Shown in pieces: positions 25,180-34,135 of a stretch of 64,000 nucleotides of DNA (position 1 is the stretch's first letter; each line of letters begins with the position of its first letter). Origin of the DNA: UBA12481 sp942493265 (GTDB lineage Bacteria; Bacteroidota; Bacteroidia; Bacteroidales; UBA12481); assembly GCA_942493265.1 (NCBI GenBank), contig OW818688.1, positions 4,030,001 through 4,094,000 of the forward strand. Reading direction: 5' to 3'. Both the position numbers and the translations under genes were made by a program. Under the pieces are notes generated by a model. The model searched no databases, had not been told where the DNA came from, and was given only the letters and a program-made list of their open reading frames with translations.

Positions 25180-26190
25180 TCAGGCATTCAGGTTAATTAC
25201 CTGAGCAGAAGAAAGAAGGAGTGACATTTCGTAAGCTTCGTTAGCAATAAAAAAATCCTGGATAGCATTTCCAACCGTTTTGAAAATGGTTATCTCCCCG
25301 GAACTCCGACGGCCTGTGACCGACCCGGCGATCAGTTCGCCCAATTCGCCAATAATATCTTCCTCCCTGATAATTCCGGACTCCAAAGGCCTGATGATGT
25401 CGCCTGAATCATTCACACAGGCAGCAGCATCATCGAGATAGGTTAAGCTGTTCCTGAAAATTTCCGGATCGATTTCCTGCATATCGGGACGATAAGAGCC
25501 CACTGCATTGATATGGACCCCGGACTTAAGGTGACTCAGACTGAACAGGGGTTTCTTACTGGGAGTAGCGGTACAGATGACATCGACATTTTTTAGGATA
25601 TCGAGCGGAGGGTTTATTTCACAGGTAACCTTACCATTCAGCCCGATAGAATTTTTCAGGTTAACTGCCTGATTAAGTCCCGGATCGAACAGGTAAACCT
25701 CCGTAATTGGTCGAACAGCCATTACGGCCTCCAGCTGGGTGCGCCCCTGGGCCCCGCATCCGAACACCGCAACGGAAGAAGCATCCGGGTTTGCCAGATA
25801 GGAAGTGGCGATGCCTGAAGCTGCGCCGGTTCGCAAAGCGGTAATACTCTGTCCGTCGGAGATGGAAAGAACCTGTCCGGTTGTCATATCGATCAACATA
25901 ACCATTCCTTTGATTGTAGGGATATCAGGATTGGTATTTGCAATAATCTGGGAGAGTATTTTGATGCTCATCCTGTTAAACCTGGTGAAGAAAGCAGGCT
26001 TAAAAAATACCGACAAAGTATCCTCCGGGTTGGTTACAACCACTCTTGCAGGAATAAAGGCTGATTTCTCCGACAGTATCCTGAATGCGTCCTCCATCAG
26101 TTCAATCGCCCTGGGCATCGAAACCCGGCTGGTAATGAACGAAGCATTGAGAACATGGGTGGAATCCTGAACAGCATAATTATTGAGCAT
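25180..26190 (-). CDS. Ornithine cyclodeaminase / mu-crystallin family enzyme
   Basis: 336 residues from the ATG at 26190; other in-frame starts exist at 26229 (ATG) and 26238 (TTG). A near-consensus -7 box (TATCTTTA at 26214-26221, minus strand) favours 26190. The NAD(P)-binding Rossmann motif is SVAVFGCGAQGRTQLEAV. The family includes ornithine cyclodeaminases, alanine dehydrogenases and delta1-pyrroline-2-carboxylate reductases; sequence alone does not decide. No signal peptide, so it is cytoplasmic. First gene of the operon with the S9 peptidase, where it could handle an imino or amino acid product. Confidence 0.85.
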   Translation of the reverse strand: MLNNYAVQDSTHVLNASFITSRVSMPRAIELMEDAFRILSEKSAFIPARVVVTNPEDTLSVFFKPAFFTRFNRMSIKILSQIIANTNPDIPTIKGMVMLIDMTTGQVLSISDGQSITALRTGAASGIATSYLANPDASSVAVFGCGAQGRTQLEAVMAVRPITEVYLFDPGLNQAVNLKNSIGLNGKVTCEINPPLDILKNVDVICTATPSKKPLFSLSHLKSGVHINAVGSYRPDMQEIDPEIFRNSLTYLDDAAACVNDSGDIIRPLESGIIREEDIIGELGELIAGSVTGRRSSGEITIFKTVGNAIQDFFIANEAYEMSLLLSSAQVINLNA

Positions 26191-26400
26191 CGTACCTGTA
26201 TTAATTGGATGGCTAAAGATAACAGGCATTCTAACCAAAGGGCAATACCAAATTATCGTAAATGGGCCTTATCTTAACAATTGGATAAGATACAATCCAT
26301 TTGCGATAAAATCATTGAAAGCGGAAAGGGAGAATGAGGCTACTTTTAGACATAAATCTTTTCATTTGTTTTGGTTAAACATTTTTAGATTGGCTTAGAA

Positions 26401-26428
26401 AAAGGCCGCATTAACCAGCGGCCTTTTT
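26401..26428 (+). terminator. Terminator-like hairpin upstream of the ROK gene
   Basis: 9-bp stem (aaaggccgc / gcggccttt) with an 8-base loop and a T run, like the terminator at 15698-15727. It lies between two divergent genes, where a terminator is not expected, 27 bases before the ROK start codon. A run of near-consensus TACTTTCG (26432-26439) follows and may be the ROK -7 box. Confidence 0.65.
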
Positions 26429-26454
26429 TTATACTTTCGCAACACAATATTTTG

Positions 26455-27687
26455 ATGTTGATGAATCGAAACAAGACCGAAAAATTGAGCAATGCTGCTC
26501 AAACCAAGCACAATAAGGCTATGGTTCTTAATTCCGTCTGGAAGGAAAATGACCTATCCAGGCTGGAAATCAGCCGTCGCACCGGGTTGAGCACTGCCAC
26601 CGTATCAAGATTGGTTGATTCATTGATTCAGGATGAACTCCTGGCCGAAGGTCTGCCCATTGCCTCCCCCAAGGGTCGTCCGATGAAACCGGTTTACTTT
26701 CATGGACAAGGACATTATCTGATCGGGATTGACCTGGGTACAACTTATATCAGGGGGGTGTTGACTAACCTGTCATTTGAAACGATCAAGGAAATTGAGG
26801 TAGTGACGGAATCGCACAAAGAGCCCGAGTATGTTTTAAATAAGGTTGTACAGGTCATTCTTAACCTGGCCAACACCAATCTGGTTGATTCCGGCAGGAT
26901 AATCGGCGTTGGAATGGCTGTTGCAGGGATCATCAACCTGAATACCGGGATCGTGGAATATTCACCTGCATTCAACTGGAGGAATATTGAACTCAGGCAC
27001 TTTATGGAAACGCATGTTCCTTATCCGGTATTTTTCGACAATGTAAACCGGGCAATGGCGTTAGGAGAGATTTCGTTCGGTACAGGTCCCAAATTCGATG
27101 ATCTTATTTGCATCAACGTTGGGTATGGTATCGGCGCAGGGATTGTGATCGGAAGAAAATTATTTTACGGCACCGACGGGATGGCCGGAGAATTCGGGCA
27201 TGTGCCTGTACTTGGAGATGAAGAAGTATTTTGCACCTGCGGAAAAAAGAATTGTCTGACGGCCTATGCATCAGGAGATGCGATTGCCCAGCGGGCCAGG
27301 CTTGCATTAAAAAAGGACCGGAACAGCCTGTTAAACAATATTCCCACTGAGGAACTGGAAGCCCGGCATGTTGCTGAAGCTGCTGCCCAGGGAGATGCAC
27401 TCGCCATTACGGTATTTTCGGAATCTATGGGATATCTCGGACGGGCGATAGCCGGTTTACTGAACATTTTCAATCCCCAGGCGATCATTGTAGGCGGAGG
27501 GGTCAGCATGAACGGTCCGATATTCTGGAATACGCTGAAGCCGGTGATTGAAGAAAACGTATTCGATCACAGGTCAACCAAATACAATATAATACCATCC
27601 AGCCACCCCGGTCAATCCGCTATCTATGGAGCCCTGGCAATGGTGCTGCAAGAGATCCTGAACCTGAGTCTGACCATCCGGAAATAA
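26455..27687 (+). CDS. ROK-family transcriptional regulator (NagC/XylR type)
   Basis: About 410 residues; ATG at 26455, with another in-frame ATG at 26461. N-terminal winged helix (about 20-75, LEISRRTGLSTATVSRLVDSL) joined to a ROK sugar-kinase fold. The phosphate-binding motif is IGIDLGTTYIRG and the zinc motif is CTCGKKNC. Having the DNA-binding domain, it is probably a repressor that responds to a sugar, perhaps also with kinase activity. It is divergent from the peptidase/sulfatase operon and next to the AraC regulator, so it may control one of the nearby catabolic operons. Confidence 0.93.
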   Translation: MLMNRNKTEKLSNAAQTKHNKAMVLNSVWKENDLSRLEISRRTGLSTATVSRLVDSLIQDELLAEGLPIASPKGRPMKPVYFHGQGHYLIGIDLGTTYIRGVLTNLSFETIKEIEVVTESHKEPEYVLNKVVQVILNLANTNLVDSGRIIGVGMAVAGIINLNTGIVEYSPAFNWRNIELRHFMETHVPYPVFFDNVNRAMALGEISFGTGPKFDDLICINVGYGIGAGIVIGRKLFYGTDGMAGEFGHVPVLGDEEVFCTCGKKNCLTAYASGDAIAQRARLALKKDRNSLLNNIPTEELEARHVAEAAAQGDALAITVFSESMGYLGRAIAGLLNIFNPQAIIVGGGVSMNGPIFWNTLKPVIEENVFDHRSTKYNIIPSSHPGQSAIYGALAMVLQEILNLSLTIRK

Positions 27688-27748
27688 CATCCGCAACCAG
27701 CTTATTTATTGATATTTTCAGCGTTGTTGAAAATAATGGCTATTTTAT

Positions 27749-27780
27749 TTTGTAATGAAATTAAAAAGAATATATCTTTG
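27749..27780 (+). promoter_or_regulatory. Promoter of the AraC-family gene
   Basis: TTTG, 20 bases, TATCTTTG: a complete match to the Bacteroidota consensus, 41 bases before the ATG. Confidence 0.8.
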
Positions 27781-27821
27781 AAGGGATGGTTTTATAACAC
27801 TGTATATAAATTAATTATCTA

Positions 27822-28718
27822 ATGAAAGAAATAGATCCGATTTGTTTCAAAGTGCCGCGCCTCAGCGAAGAGACCGTCAGAGTTGAATACTGGGATCTAC
27901 CCTTTTTTTATGATACCGTTCATTACCATGAAGAGTGCCAGCTGACCTATATAATAGAAGGACAAGGGGTTGTTCTGGTTGGAGAGAAGCTTCAGGATTT
28001 CCGTCAGGGGGATCTTCTTCTGATTGGCAAGAATACCCCGCATGTTTTGCTGCACAACAAGGAATATTATGAAGAGGGCAGTTTGCTGCATGCACGTGCC
28101 ATTTCCATCTTCTTTTCAAAAGACACTTTTCACCAGGTATTCAACCAGATCCCCGAAACTTCAAAGATTGAAGAGTTTCTTGAGCACGCTCAGTTTGGGA
28201 TTCGAATTAAGAACAATGAAACCAGGAAGATCGGTGACGACCTTAAGCAGATGGTCAGGCTCAAGCAGGTTCCCCGGATTATCCTTTTCATGAAAATACT
28301 GGATCTTATCTCCAGAAATCCCCATTTTGAATTTATTTCTTCCTGCATACCGCATGTCAGTGGCAAGGAGGATAATCTCAAGCTTAAAAAGATTTTCGAC
28401 CACATTAGCAGGAACTTTGAGAAGCGCATAACTCTTGAGGAGGTGGCCGGACTAATCAACCTGACGCCAACGGCATTTTGCCGGTTTTTCAAATTACGGA
28501 CAAATAAAACCTTTTCCCAGTTTCTTATTGAGGTAAGGATAAATCAGGCCTGCAAGATGTTATCAAATGGAAATTTTAATGTTACGGAAACATTTTTCTC
28601 CTGCGGATACAACAATAGTTCGAATTTCCACAGGCATTTCAGGCAACATACCGGACTTACCCCATCAGAATACAAAGATCAGGTGCACAACCAGCATCAG
28701 CAGGCGCAATTTGCCTAG
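27822..28718 (+). CDS. AraC-family transcriptional regulator with cupin sensor domain
   Basis: 298 residues. The N-terminal half is a cupin sugar-sensing domain (YHEECQLTYIIEGQGVVLVGEKLQDFRQGDLLLIG). The C-terminal 100 residues hold two helix-turn-helix motifs (ITLEEVAGLINLTPTAFCRFF and VTETFFSCGYNNSSNFHRHFR). Typically activates sugar catabolic genes. It converges on the UroD-family gene at the end of the GH106/GH95 operon (stop codons 5 bases apart), which makes that operon a likely target. It has its own strong promoter. Confidence 0.93.
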   Translation: MKEIDPICFKVPRLSEETVRVEYWDLPFFYDTVHYHEECQLTYIIEGQGVVLVGEKLQDFRQGDLLLIGKNTPHVLLHNKEYYEEGSLLHARAISIFFSKDTFHQVFNQIPETSKIEEFLEHAQFGIRIKNNETRKIGDDLKQMVRLKQVPRIILFMKILDLISRNPHFEFISSCIPHVSGKEDNLKLKKIFDHISRNFEKRITLEEVAGLINLTPTAFCRFFKLRTNKTFSQFLIEVRINQACKMLSNGNFNVTETFFSCGYNNSSNFHRHFRQHTGLTPSEYKDQVHNQHQQAQFA

Positions 28719-28723
28719 TCTGA

Positions 28724-29884
28724 CTATTTCCGGTGTTCATTCAGGGTTTCCAGCCACGCCATGATATTCTGCGGCGGGACATCCCCTTGTATCACATGGA
28801 TCGGGGCAAAAACGAATCCACCGCCGGGGGCCAGGTCATCAATCCGCCGTCGGGTTTCATCCCTTACCTGCGGAGGGCTTCCTTTCGGAAGCACATATTG
28901 GGAATCGCAACTCCCCCCCCAGATCGTAACATCCCGACCATACTCCTTTTTGAACTTTGCAGTATCCATCCCGCGGCAATTTACCTGGAAAGGATTGAGG
29001 ATATCAACGCCAGCCTCTATCAGCAGGGGAATCGTTTCCATGATCGCACCATCGTTGTGGAAAAATATGTAAGCTTTTCCCTGCGCCCTTTGCTTGATGA
29101 AACGAAATAACCGGCAATGGTAAGGCCAGATCATTTCCTTGTAAAGATCCAGGGAAATCAGCAGGCTCTCCTGGGTTCCCAGATCATCTGCACAGGAAAC
29201 GATTACTGTGCGGTCACCCACGATATCCAGCACCCTGCCCCAATACAGCATTTTAAGTTCGAGAATCTTCTCCATCAGCGCATGAATCAACTTGCTATTG
29301 GTCAGCATATCCATGAAAAACTTTTCATAACCAGTCATCCACATGGCATGCTCCCACATCCCGGAACTCATTCGCTCCAGAAAGCAGCCCTTCTGTTCCA
29401 GGTCGATCACCTGATTTACTTGCTTTTCAATGGTTTCAAATCGATCCTGACAAAGGGGATCCGGCCATGGGTAATTCTCGATATCCCTGATTGTTTCAGC
29501 ACCTTCCAGAGGATGGAGATATTGATCATAGTAAAGTCCTCCTTCCACCGGCATCTGCCAGCCGATTCCGAACTCATCGGTCAGCCTGAAATAATTTCCA
29601 TCCCGGTGTGGATCCTTTCGTAGTGGAGCCATCCTGGGTGCGAGCGGACGCACGGCACCAACATCAACCCTGAACAGATCAGCCATAAAAGGATCAAAAT
29701 CTGCCAGTTGTGTAATTTCATCCTGAATGGTTGAATCCGATTTTATTCCAAGATACTCCTTCAGGTTTCGCAGGGCGCGGATGTTTATTCCGGAAACCGC
29801 CGCTGCCCCCAGATCAAAAGGGATCCGATCGGGCTCACGATGCCCGAGTGTATCAATAATTCGCTGATAACCAGTAGAATTCAT
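28724..29884 (-). CDS. Uroporphyrinogen-decarboxylase-family protein, catabolic type
   Basis: 386 residues, no signal peptide, so cytoplasmic. N-terminal HREPDRIPFDLGAAAVSGI and C-terminal GGSCDSQYVLPKGSPPQVRDETRRRI are those of the UroD/MtaA/CmuA superfamily. The haem-pathway enzyme is unlikely: the gene ends a glycosidase operon, and such divergent members are common beside sugar-degradation genes. In methyltransferase members a metal-binding His-x-Cys is found; the matching place here reads FFHNDG, lacking the cysteine. The reaction is unknown; a methyl-transfer or demethylation role is possible only by family analogy. Confidence 0.85.
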   Translation of the reverse strand: MNSTGYQRIIDTLGHREPDRIPFDLGAAAVSGINIRALRNLKEYLGIKSDSTIQDEITQLADFDPFMADLFRVDVGAVRPLAPRMAPLRKDPHRDGNYFRLTDEFGIGWQMPVEGGLYYDQYLHPLEGAETIRDIENYPWPDPLCQDRFETIEKQVNQVIDLEQKGCFLERMSSGMWEHAMWMTGYEKFFMDMLTNSKLIHALMEKILELKMLYWGRVLDIVGDRTVIVSCADDLGTQESLLISLDLYKEMIWPYHCRLFRFIKQRAQGKAYIFFHNDGAIMETIPLLIEAGVDILNPFQVNCRGMDTAKFKKEYGRDVTIWGGSCDSQYVLPKGSPPQVRDETRRRIDDLAPGGGFVFAPIHVIQGDVPPQNIMAWLETLNEHRK

Positions 29885-29902
29885 TCAGGCAGCCGGCTAT
29901 GA

Positions 29903-31597
29903 TTAATCTGAGCGGGGTTTCTGTTTCATATCCAAAACAATCCGGTTATTCTCCGGTATAAGCCTGAAACAATAACTGGCAGATGAATCCTTTTTACCAT
30001 CCACAATCTTTCCCGAAGTACAGGAAACCGAATAACTAAAACCTTTCAAATCAGCATCTATCCGATTGGCTGTCAGTGTAGTAAAAGGCAATTCTGCTTT
30101 TGGGGCGGAGGTGAGTTCAAAAAACCAGGAGAAATCCTTTGGTGAAGAATCGCAGGTTAATTCCATTCTGTCTTCGAAAAAAAGCAACCTGAGTTTACCC
30201 TGACTATTTTCCAGAGGCCATTCCACCTGCAGGATGCCACCTTCCATATCTTTTACAACCGGGGTACTGCCTTTAACTTCCACGATTTCCCCTTTGCTGT
30301 TTTTACTCATCAGGCGGAGTCCGGCAAGCTGATCCTTTGTACTCCACAGAAATCCATCAACCAATGGCAGAGTTGTATACACACATTCAGTAGTTGTGCC
30401 GGCCCTGTCATAATAATCCGATTTCAGGGATTCATTAAAGAGATGAATATCCCTGAAGCGGAACAACGATCCATCCCACAACAGGTTAACCCGATAAAAA
30501 CGGCTGTTAAACCACACCGTTTTTTTGCCCGTGTTGCGGTGATCCGTTAGCGCGGTAACAGCGGTGGGAGGAGTAACCGGAAATTGCTTTCTGAACCAAT
30601 CACCGGATTCGGCTAAAGTTTCGACCCGGATTTTTTTCTCGCGGGATAAATCAGCCAGCAGAGGGATCTGAATATTGAGTCCAGTTTTCATTTTCTCCCA
30701 GGTAAAGGAATTTTCCTGTCCTGCCTGAGCATACCCAAACGCTAAGCATGGTTCCTCAAAAATCGATTTAAAGAACCAGTCCACCCATTGTTTGCTTCCT
30801 CCACCTTTGGAATAAACGGGCTCAAGCGACTCCACTCCCTGGGTATTTCCACCCAATCCATTATCATACTGATAAATAGGATCACTTCCGAGCATCCTGA
30901 AAATGGGAACGGGAATTTGTCCGCTGATGGTTTGGGCGGGCATATAGGCATTTATCCGGCTTGGATAATAAGCCTGATTCCAATAACCTCCCCACAGGGT
31001 ATAACCGTCGGTTCCCATTTGGTCCTTGCAGTTGCATGAAGCAGTAATATGGTATTTATCCGACATATAGCCGAGGGTATAAGCATCAATGAACCAGGAA
31101 CCTATGGATGCAGGGTATTTCCCGAAAATGGATTTGAATTTCTCCATGTACACGTCCACCAGCTTTTTCCGCTCTTCGGGGGTATATCCCGTTGCAAAAC
31201 CCACGTTAGCCTCCCAATCCCATGGATAACGCCCGCGCCACTTATAACCGGCGGCTTCCACATGCGGCTGGGTGATCTCCCACCATCCTCCGATTTCGGA
31301 GCCCGGATAAAGGTTTTTCTTCAATAATTCCTGATAGCGGGGAGTTATGAGAGCATCATACTGAAGCAGGAAGGTCCCCTTCAGTTTGTACTCATTTAAT
31401 TGTTTCACCTGCTGAACAACAGTCTCAAACAACACATCTTCAGTGATTCTTTCGATGCGCGGCTCTACCTGACGGATGAAATTTACGATATTGACAATCC
31501 TCGGGGAAGGAGTAGACTTTTCTTTCACCAATGACGTCTGTGCGAAACACGTTGCAGTACTGAATACTACAGCAAAAATAAAACCGGTGGTTTTCAT
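29903..31597 (-). CDS. Exported protein, possible NodB/GH57-type barrel, unknown function
   Basis: 564 residues with signal peptide (ends at CFAQ). The N-terminal 350 residues look like a (beta/alpha)-barrel of the polysaccharide deacetylase or GH57/GH38 type: TFLLQYDAL, then GSEIGGWWEITQPHVE, which resembles the EIGxHxxxH deacetylase motif but with changed residues, and SWFIDAYTLGYM. The C-terminal 200 residues look beta-rich. I do not recognise a defined family. It sits 18 bases upstream of the UroD-family gene and 54 bases downstream of a GH95 gene, so it belongs to the glycosidase operon. Confidence 0.75.
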   Translation of the reverse strand: MKTTGFIFAVVFSTATCFAQTSLVKEKSTPSPRIVNIVNFIRQVEPRIERITEDVLFETVVQQVKQLNEYKLKGTFLLQYDALITPRYQELLKKNLYPGSEIGGWWEITQPHVEAAGYKWRGRYPWDWEANVGFATGYTPEERKKLVDVYMEKFKSIFGKYPASIGSWFIDAYTLGYMSDKYHITASCNCKDQMGTDGYTLWGGYWNQAYYPSRINAYMPAQTISGQIPVPIFRMLGSDPIYQYDNGLGGNTQGVESLEPVYSKGGGSKQWVDWFFKSIFEEPCLAFGYAQAGQENSFTWEKMKTGLNIQIPLLADLSREKKIRVETLAESGDWFRKQFPVTPPTAVTALTDHRNTGKKTVWFNSRFYRVNLLWDGSLFRFRDIHLFNESLKSDYYDRAGTTTECVYTTLPLVDGFLWSTKDQLAGLRLMSKNSKGEIVEVKGSTPVVKDMEGGILQVEWPLENSQGKLRLLFFEDRMELTCDSSPKDFSWFFELTSAPKAELPFTTLTANRIDADLKGFSYSVSCTSGKIVDGKKDSSASYCFRLIPENNRIVLDMKQKPRSD

Positions 31598-31651
31598 AAA
31601 CTAAAATATCAGGGACTCAAGATACCTAAAAAGTACTGCACAGATTATTCA

Positions 31652-34135
31652 TCAAATTGTAATGAGATACCGGGCGCCCCGTGTTGTAGCAAATTCAACG
31701 AACCCGTCGTTCAGTTCTTTGAACCGGATATTTTTTCCGTTGGATTTAACCTTTACTTTCAATCCCGCTTTGATCCGGCATACCTGGCCCTCTTTGGACA
31801 GCACTTCAACGGAGGAGACTTTACCCTCTTTCCATTTCATATCCAGTTCAAAAGCTCCTCGGGCACAAACCCCTTTAAATTCACCGGAACTCCATTCCGA
31901 AGGTAATGCGGGCAGCAGGTCGATGACCCCCTCGTGAGATTGCATCAACATTTCGGTAATCCCGGCAGTGACACCCAAGGATCCATCCACTTGCAGAGGA
32001 GTGTAACATTTGGCAAACAACTGAGGATATGCTTGTTCCTTAATATATCCTTTAAATATCCTGTTTGCCCTCTCGCCATCATAGAGTCTGGCATAGAGTG
32101 ACATTTTCCAGCCTCTTGAAAACCCCGTACCGCCATCGCCGCGCTGATCGAGCACGGCTTTTATAGCCGGAACGAGTTCAGGTGTTCGTTTGGCCGACAA
32201 CACATTTCCCGGATAGAGTCCGTACATGTGTGAAAAGTGACGGTGTTTGTCCTCCATCTGCTCATAATCTTCAGACCATTCCTGCAGACTCCCGTTTTTA
32301 CCGATCTGCGGCGGAACCAGCCGGGCGCGGGCTGCAGCTACTTTGGCGGCGAAATCCAGATCCACACCCAGGGCTTTCGAAGCCTCCCCGAAATATCCGA
32401 ACAGGTCGGTCAGTATCTGCATATCCATCGACGATCCGTAACAGATGGTTGTGAAATAATACATTCCGGTAACTTCATCATAGAAATACTTATATCCGGG
32501 GCCTTTAGGTGGATTTTCAGGCGAATTGGAAGGATTGGTAACCAACCACCTGCCATTTGGATGCGGAACCAGAAAATCCATAAAAAACTCGACCGAACCT
32601 TTGATCACCGGATAAATATCCTGGAGGTAATTACGGTCCATTGTATACAGGTAATGTTCCCACAGGTGAGTGGTAAGCCAGGCACCGCCAACGGTAAAGG
32701 TTCCCCAGGTGGGACCGTCCATGGGTGCAGCAACCCTCCACAGGTCGGTATTCTGATGAAAGACCCATCCGCGGGCACCGTAATGCTCCCTGGCCACCTG
32801 GGCTCCCTGATCGGTCAGTTCTTTCACCATTTTGATCAGTGGCTCGGCACAATCCGACAGGTTGCCGGATTCAACCGGCCAGTAATTCATTTCGGTGTTG
32901 ATGTTGGTCGTATACTTCGAATCCCAGCTCGGGTTCATATTATCATTCCAGATACCCTGAAGATTAGCTGGTTGCGTACCCGGTCGTGAAGAAGAAATCA
33001 GCAGATATCGGCCAAAATGGTAGCACAGTGAGGCCAGACTGGGATCGGCACTGGTTTCAAAACCTGTCATCCTTTTATCGGTTGGCAGGTAAGAATTATC
33101 GGTTACCGGCAGATCCAGCCTTACCCGGTTGAACAACCCTTTATAATCACTGACAGATGCATCGCGCACGGCAGAATAGGATTTCCCCTGCAGGCCATTA
33201 AGGTACCTGGCCACCCGGGCATGCTGATCAGCGCTGACATCCTTATAGTTGACGAAATTGGTGGCTGCCACAATGTACAGGGTAACCGCATTGGCTTTAT
33301 CGATGAACAGTTCAGTTTCATCGAGTTTCATGGTGCCACCATCCGGGATAGCTTTCATCTGAACCTTATAGCGCATGGCTCCGGTAACACCCAGATAATC
33401 TGCCGATTTACCATTGATCATCAGACCATTTGGAGCCACTTCATCCATTCTGAAGTAATCTGTCGCATAATTTGAATGAGCCTGGTTACGGACGCCCCGC
33501 AGACTTGCCTTAAAAGAAATACTTGAAGGCTTGTCCGCTGTGATCCTGACCACGATAACCTGATCGGGGGCTGAAGAAAACACCTCCCGGTGAAACTTCA
33601 CCCCATTGGCCGTATATTCAACGCTGGTGATGCCGGTTTCAAGATCCAGCCATCTCTTATAACCGGTTACTTCTTTTTCATTCTCAAAGAAAAGGTGAAG
33701 GTTCCCGATCCCCTGGTATTTCATCTGCTCAACAGGATACCCCATCAGCGATCTGCCGAAAAGTTTATGTGCTCCGACTGGATTACCCTCAAAAATCATT
33801 TTCTGTATGTCGGGCAACACTTTATATCCACCCTTAACAACTGTGGAATAGGGTCCTCCGGACCAATAGGTTTCCTCATTCAGCTGAATGCGTTCTTCGG
33901 CATTTTTACCAAATACCATAGCACCCAGGCGGCCGTTACCTACGGGAAGGGCCTCTTCCCAAACCTTTGCGGGAGTGGTATACCAAAGAAGAGTTGCGGT
34001 ATTAAAACTCTTGTTATCAATATCTTTCGATTGACCAGTTTGTTGAGCATTCAGTGAAATCATGGAGCAGCACAGTGTCACTGCAATCAGGCAGAGATTT
34101 GTTTTCATTTTATAGTTCTCCGTAAAAATTTTCAT
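31652..34135 (-). CDS. GH95 alpha-L-fucosidase / alpha-L-galactosidase (copy 1)
   Basis: 827 residues from ATG 34135, which overlaps the upstream GH95 stop as ATGA; an internal ATG at 34108 gives a shorter, cleaner signal peptide (MKTNLCLIAVTLCCSMISLNAQ), so either start is possible. Family signatures: WEEALPVGNGRLGAMVFG at the N-terminus, NINTEMNYWPVE with the Asn-x-Asn pair, NPSNSPENPP with the general-acid Glu, and GDGGTGFSRGWK with the conserved Asp. It releases terminal alpha-L-fucose or alpha-L-galactose. All known catalytic positions are kept, unlike the second copy. Confidence 0.92.
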   Translation of the reverse strand: MKIFTENYKMKTNLCLIAVTLCCSMISLNAQQTGQSKDIDNKSFNTATLLWYTTPAKVWEEALPVGNGRLGAMVFGKNAEERIQLNEETYWSGGPYSTVVKGGYKVLPDIQKMIFEGNPVGAHKLFGRSLMGYPVEQMKYQGIGNLHLFFENEKEVTGYKRWLDLETGITSVEYTANGVKFHREVFSSAPDQVIVVRITADKPSSISFKASLRGVRNQAHSNYATDYFRMDEVAPNGLMINGKSADYLGVTGAMRYKVQMKAIPDGGTMKLDETELFIDKANAVTLYIVAATNFVNYKDVSADQHARVARYLNGLQGKSYSAVRDASVSDYKGLFNRVRLDLPVTDNSYLPTDKRMTGFETSADPSLASLCYHFGRYLLISSSRPGTQPANLQGIWNDNMNPSWDSKYTTNINTEMNYWPVESGNLSDCAEPLIKMVKELTDQGAQVAREHYGARGWVFHQNTDLWRVAAPMDGPTWGTFTVGGAWLTTHLWEHYLYTMDRNYLQDIYPVIKGSVEFFMDFLVPHPNGRWLVTNPSNSPENPPKGPGYKYFYDEVTGMYYFTTICYGSSMDMQILTDLFGYFGEASKALGVDLDFAAKVAAARARLVPPQIGKNGSLQEWSEDYEQMEDKHRHFSHMYGLYPGNVLSAKRTPELVPAIKAVLDQRGDGGTGFSRGWKMSLYARLYDGERANRIFKGYIKEQAYPQLFAKCYTPLQVDGSLGVTAGITEMLMQSHEGVIDLLPALPSEWSSGEFKGVCARGAFELDMKWKEGKVSSVEVLSKEGQVCRIKAGLKVKVKSNGKNIRFKELNDGFVEFATTRGARYLITI

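Noticed and set aside
26183..26398. 71-residue open frame ending at the hairpin before the ROK gene
   Set aside because: Overlaps the start of the opposite gene, has no promoter or clear protein character; kept only as a question about a possible short RNA.
28724..29884. Haem-biosynthetic uroporphyrinogen decarboxylase (hemE)
   Set aside because: Divergent sequence and glycosidase-operon context point to a catabolic member of the superfamily.
32237..32989. 250-residue open frame antisense to the GH95 gene
   Set aside because: Lies wholly within a well-supported GH95 coding sequence; no recognisable domain. Shadow of codon usage on the other strand.
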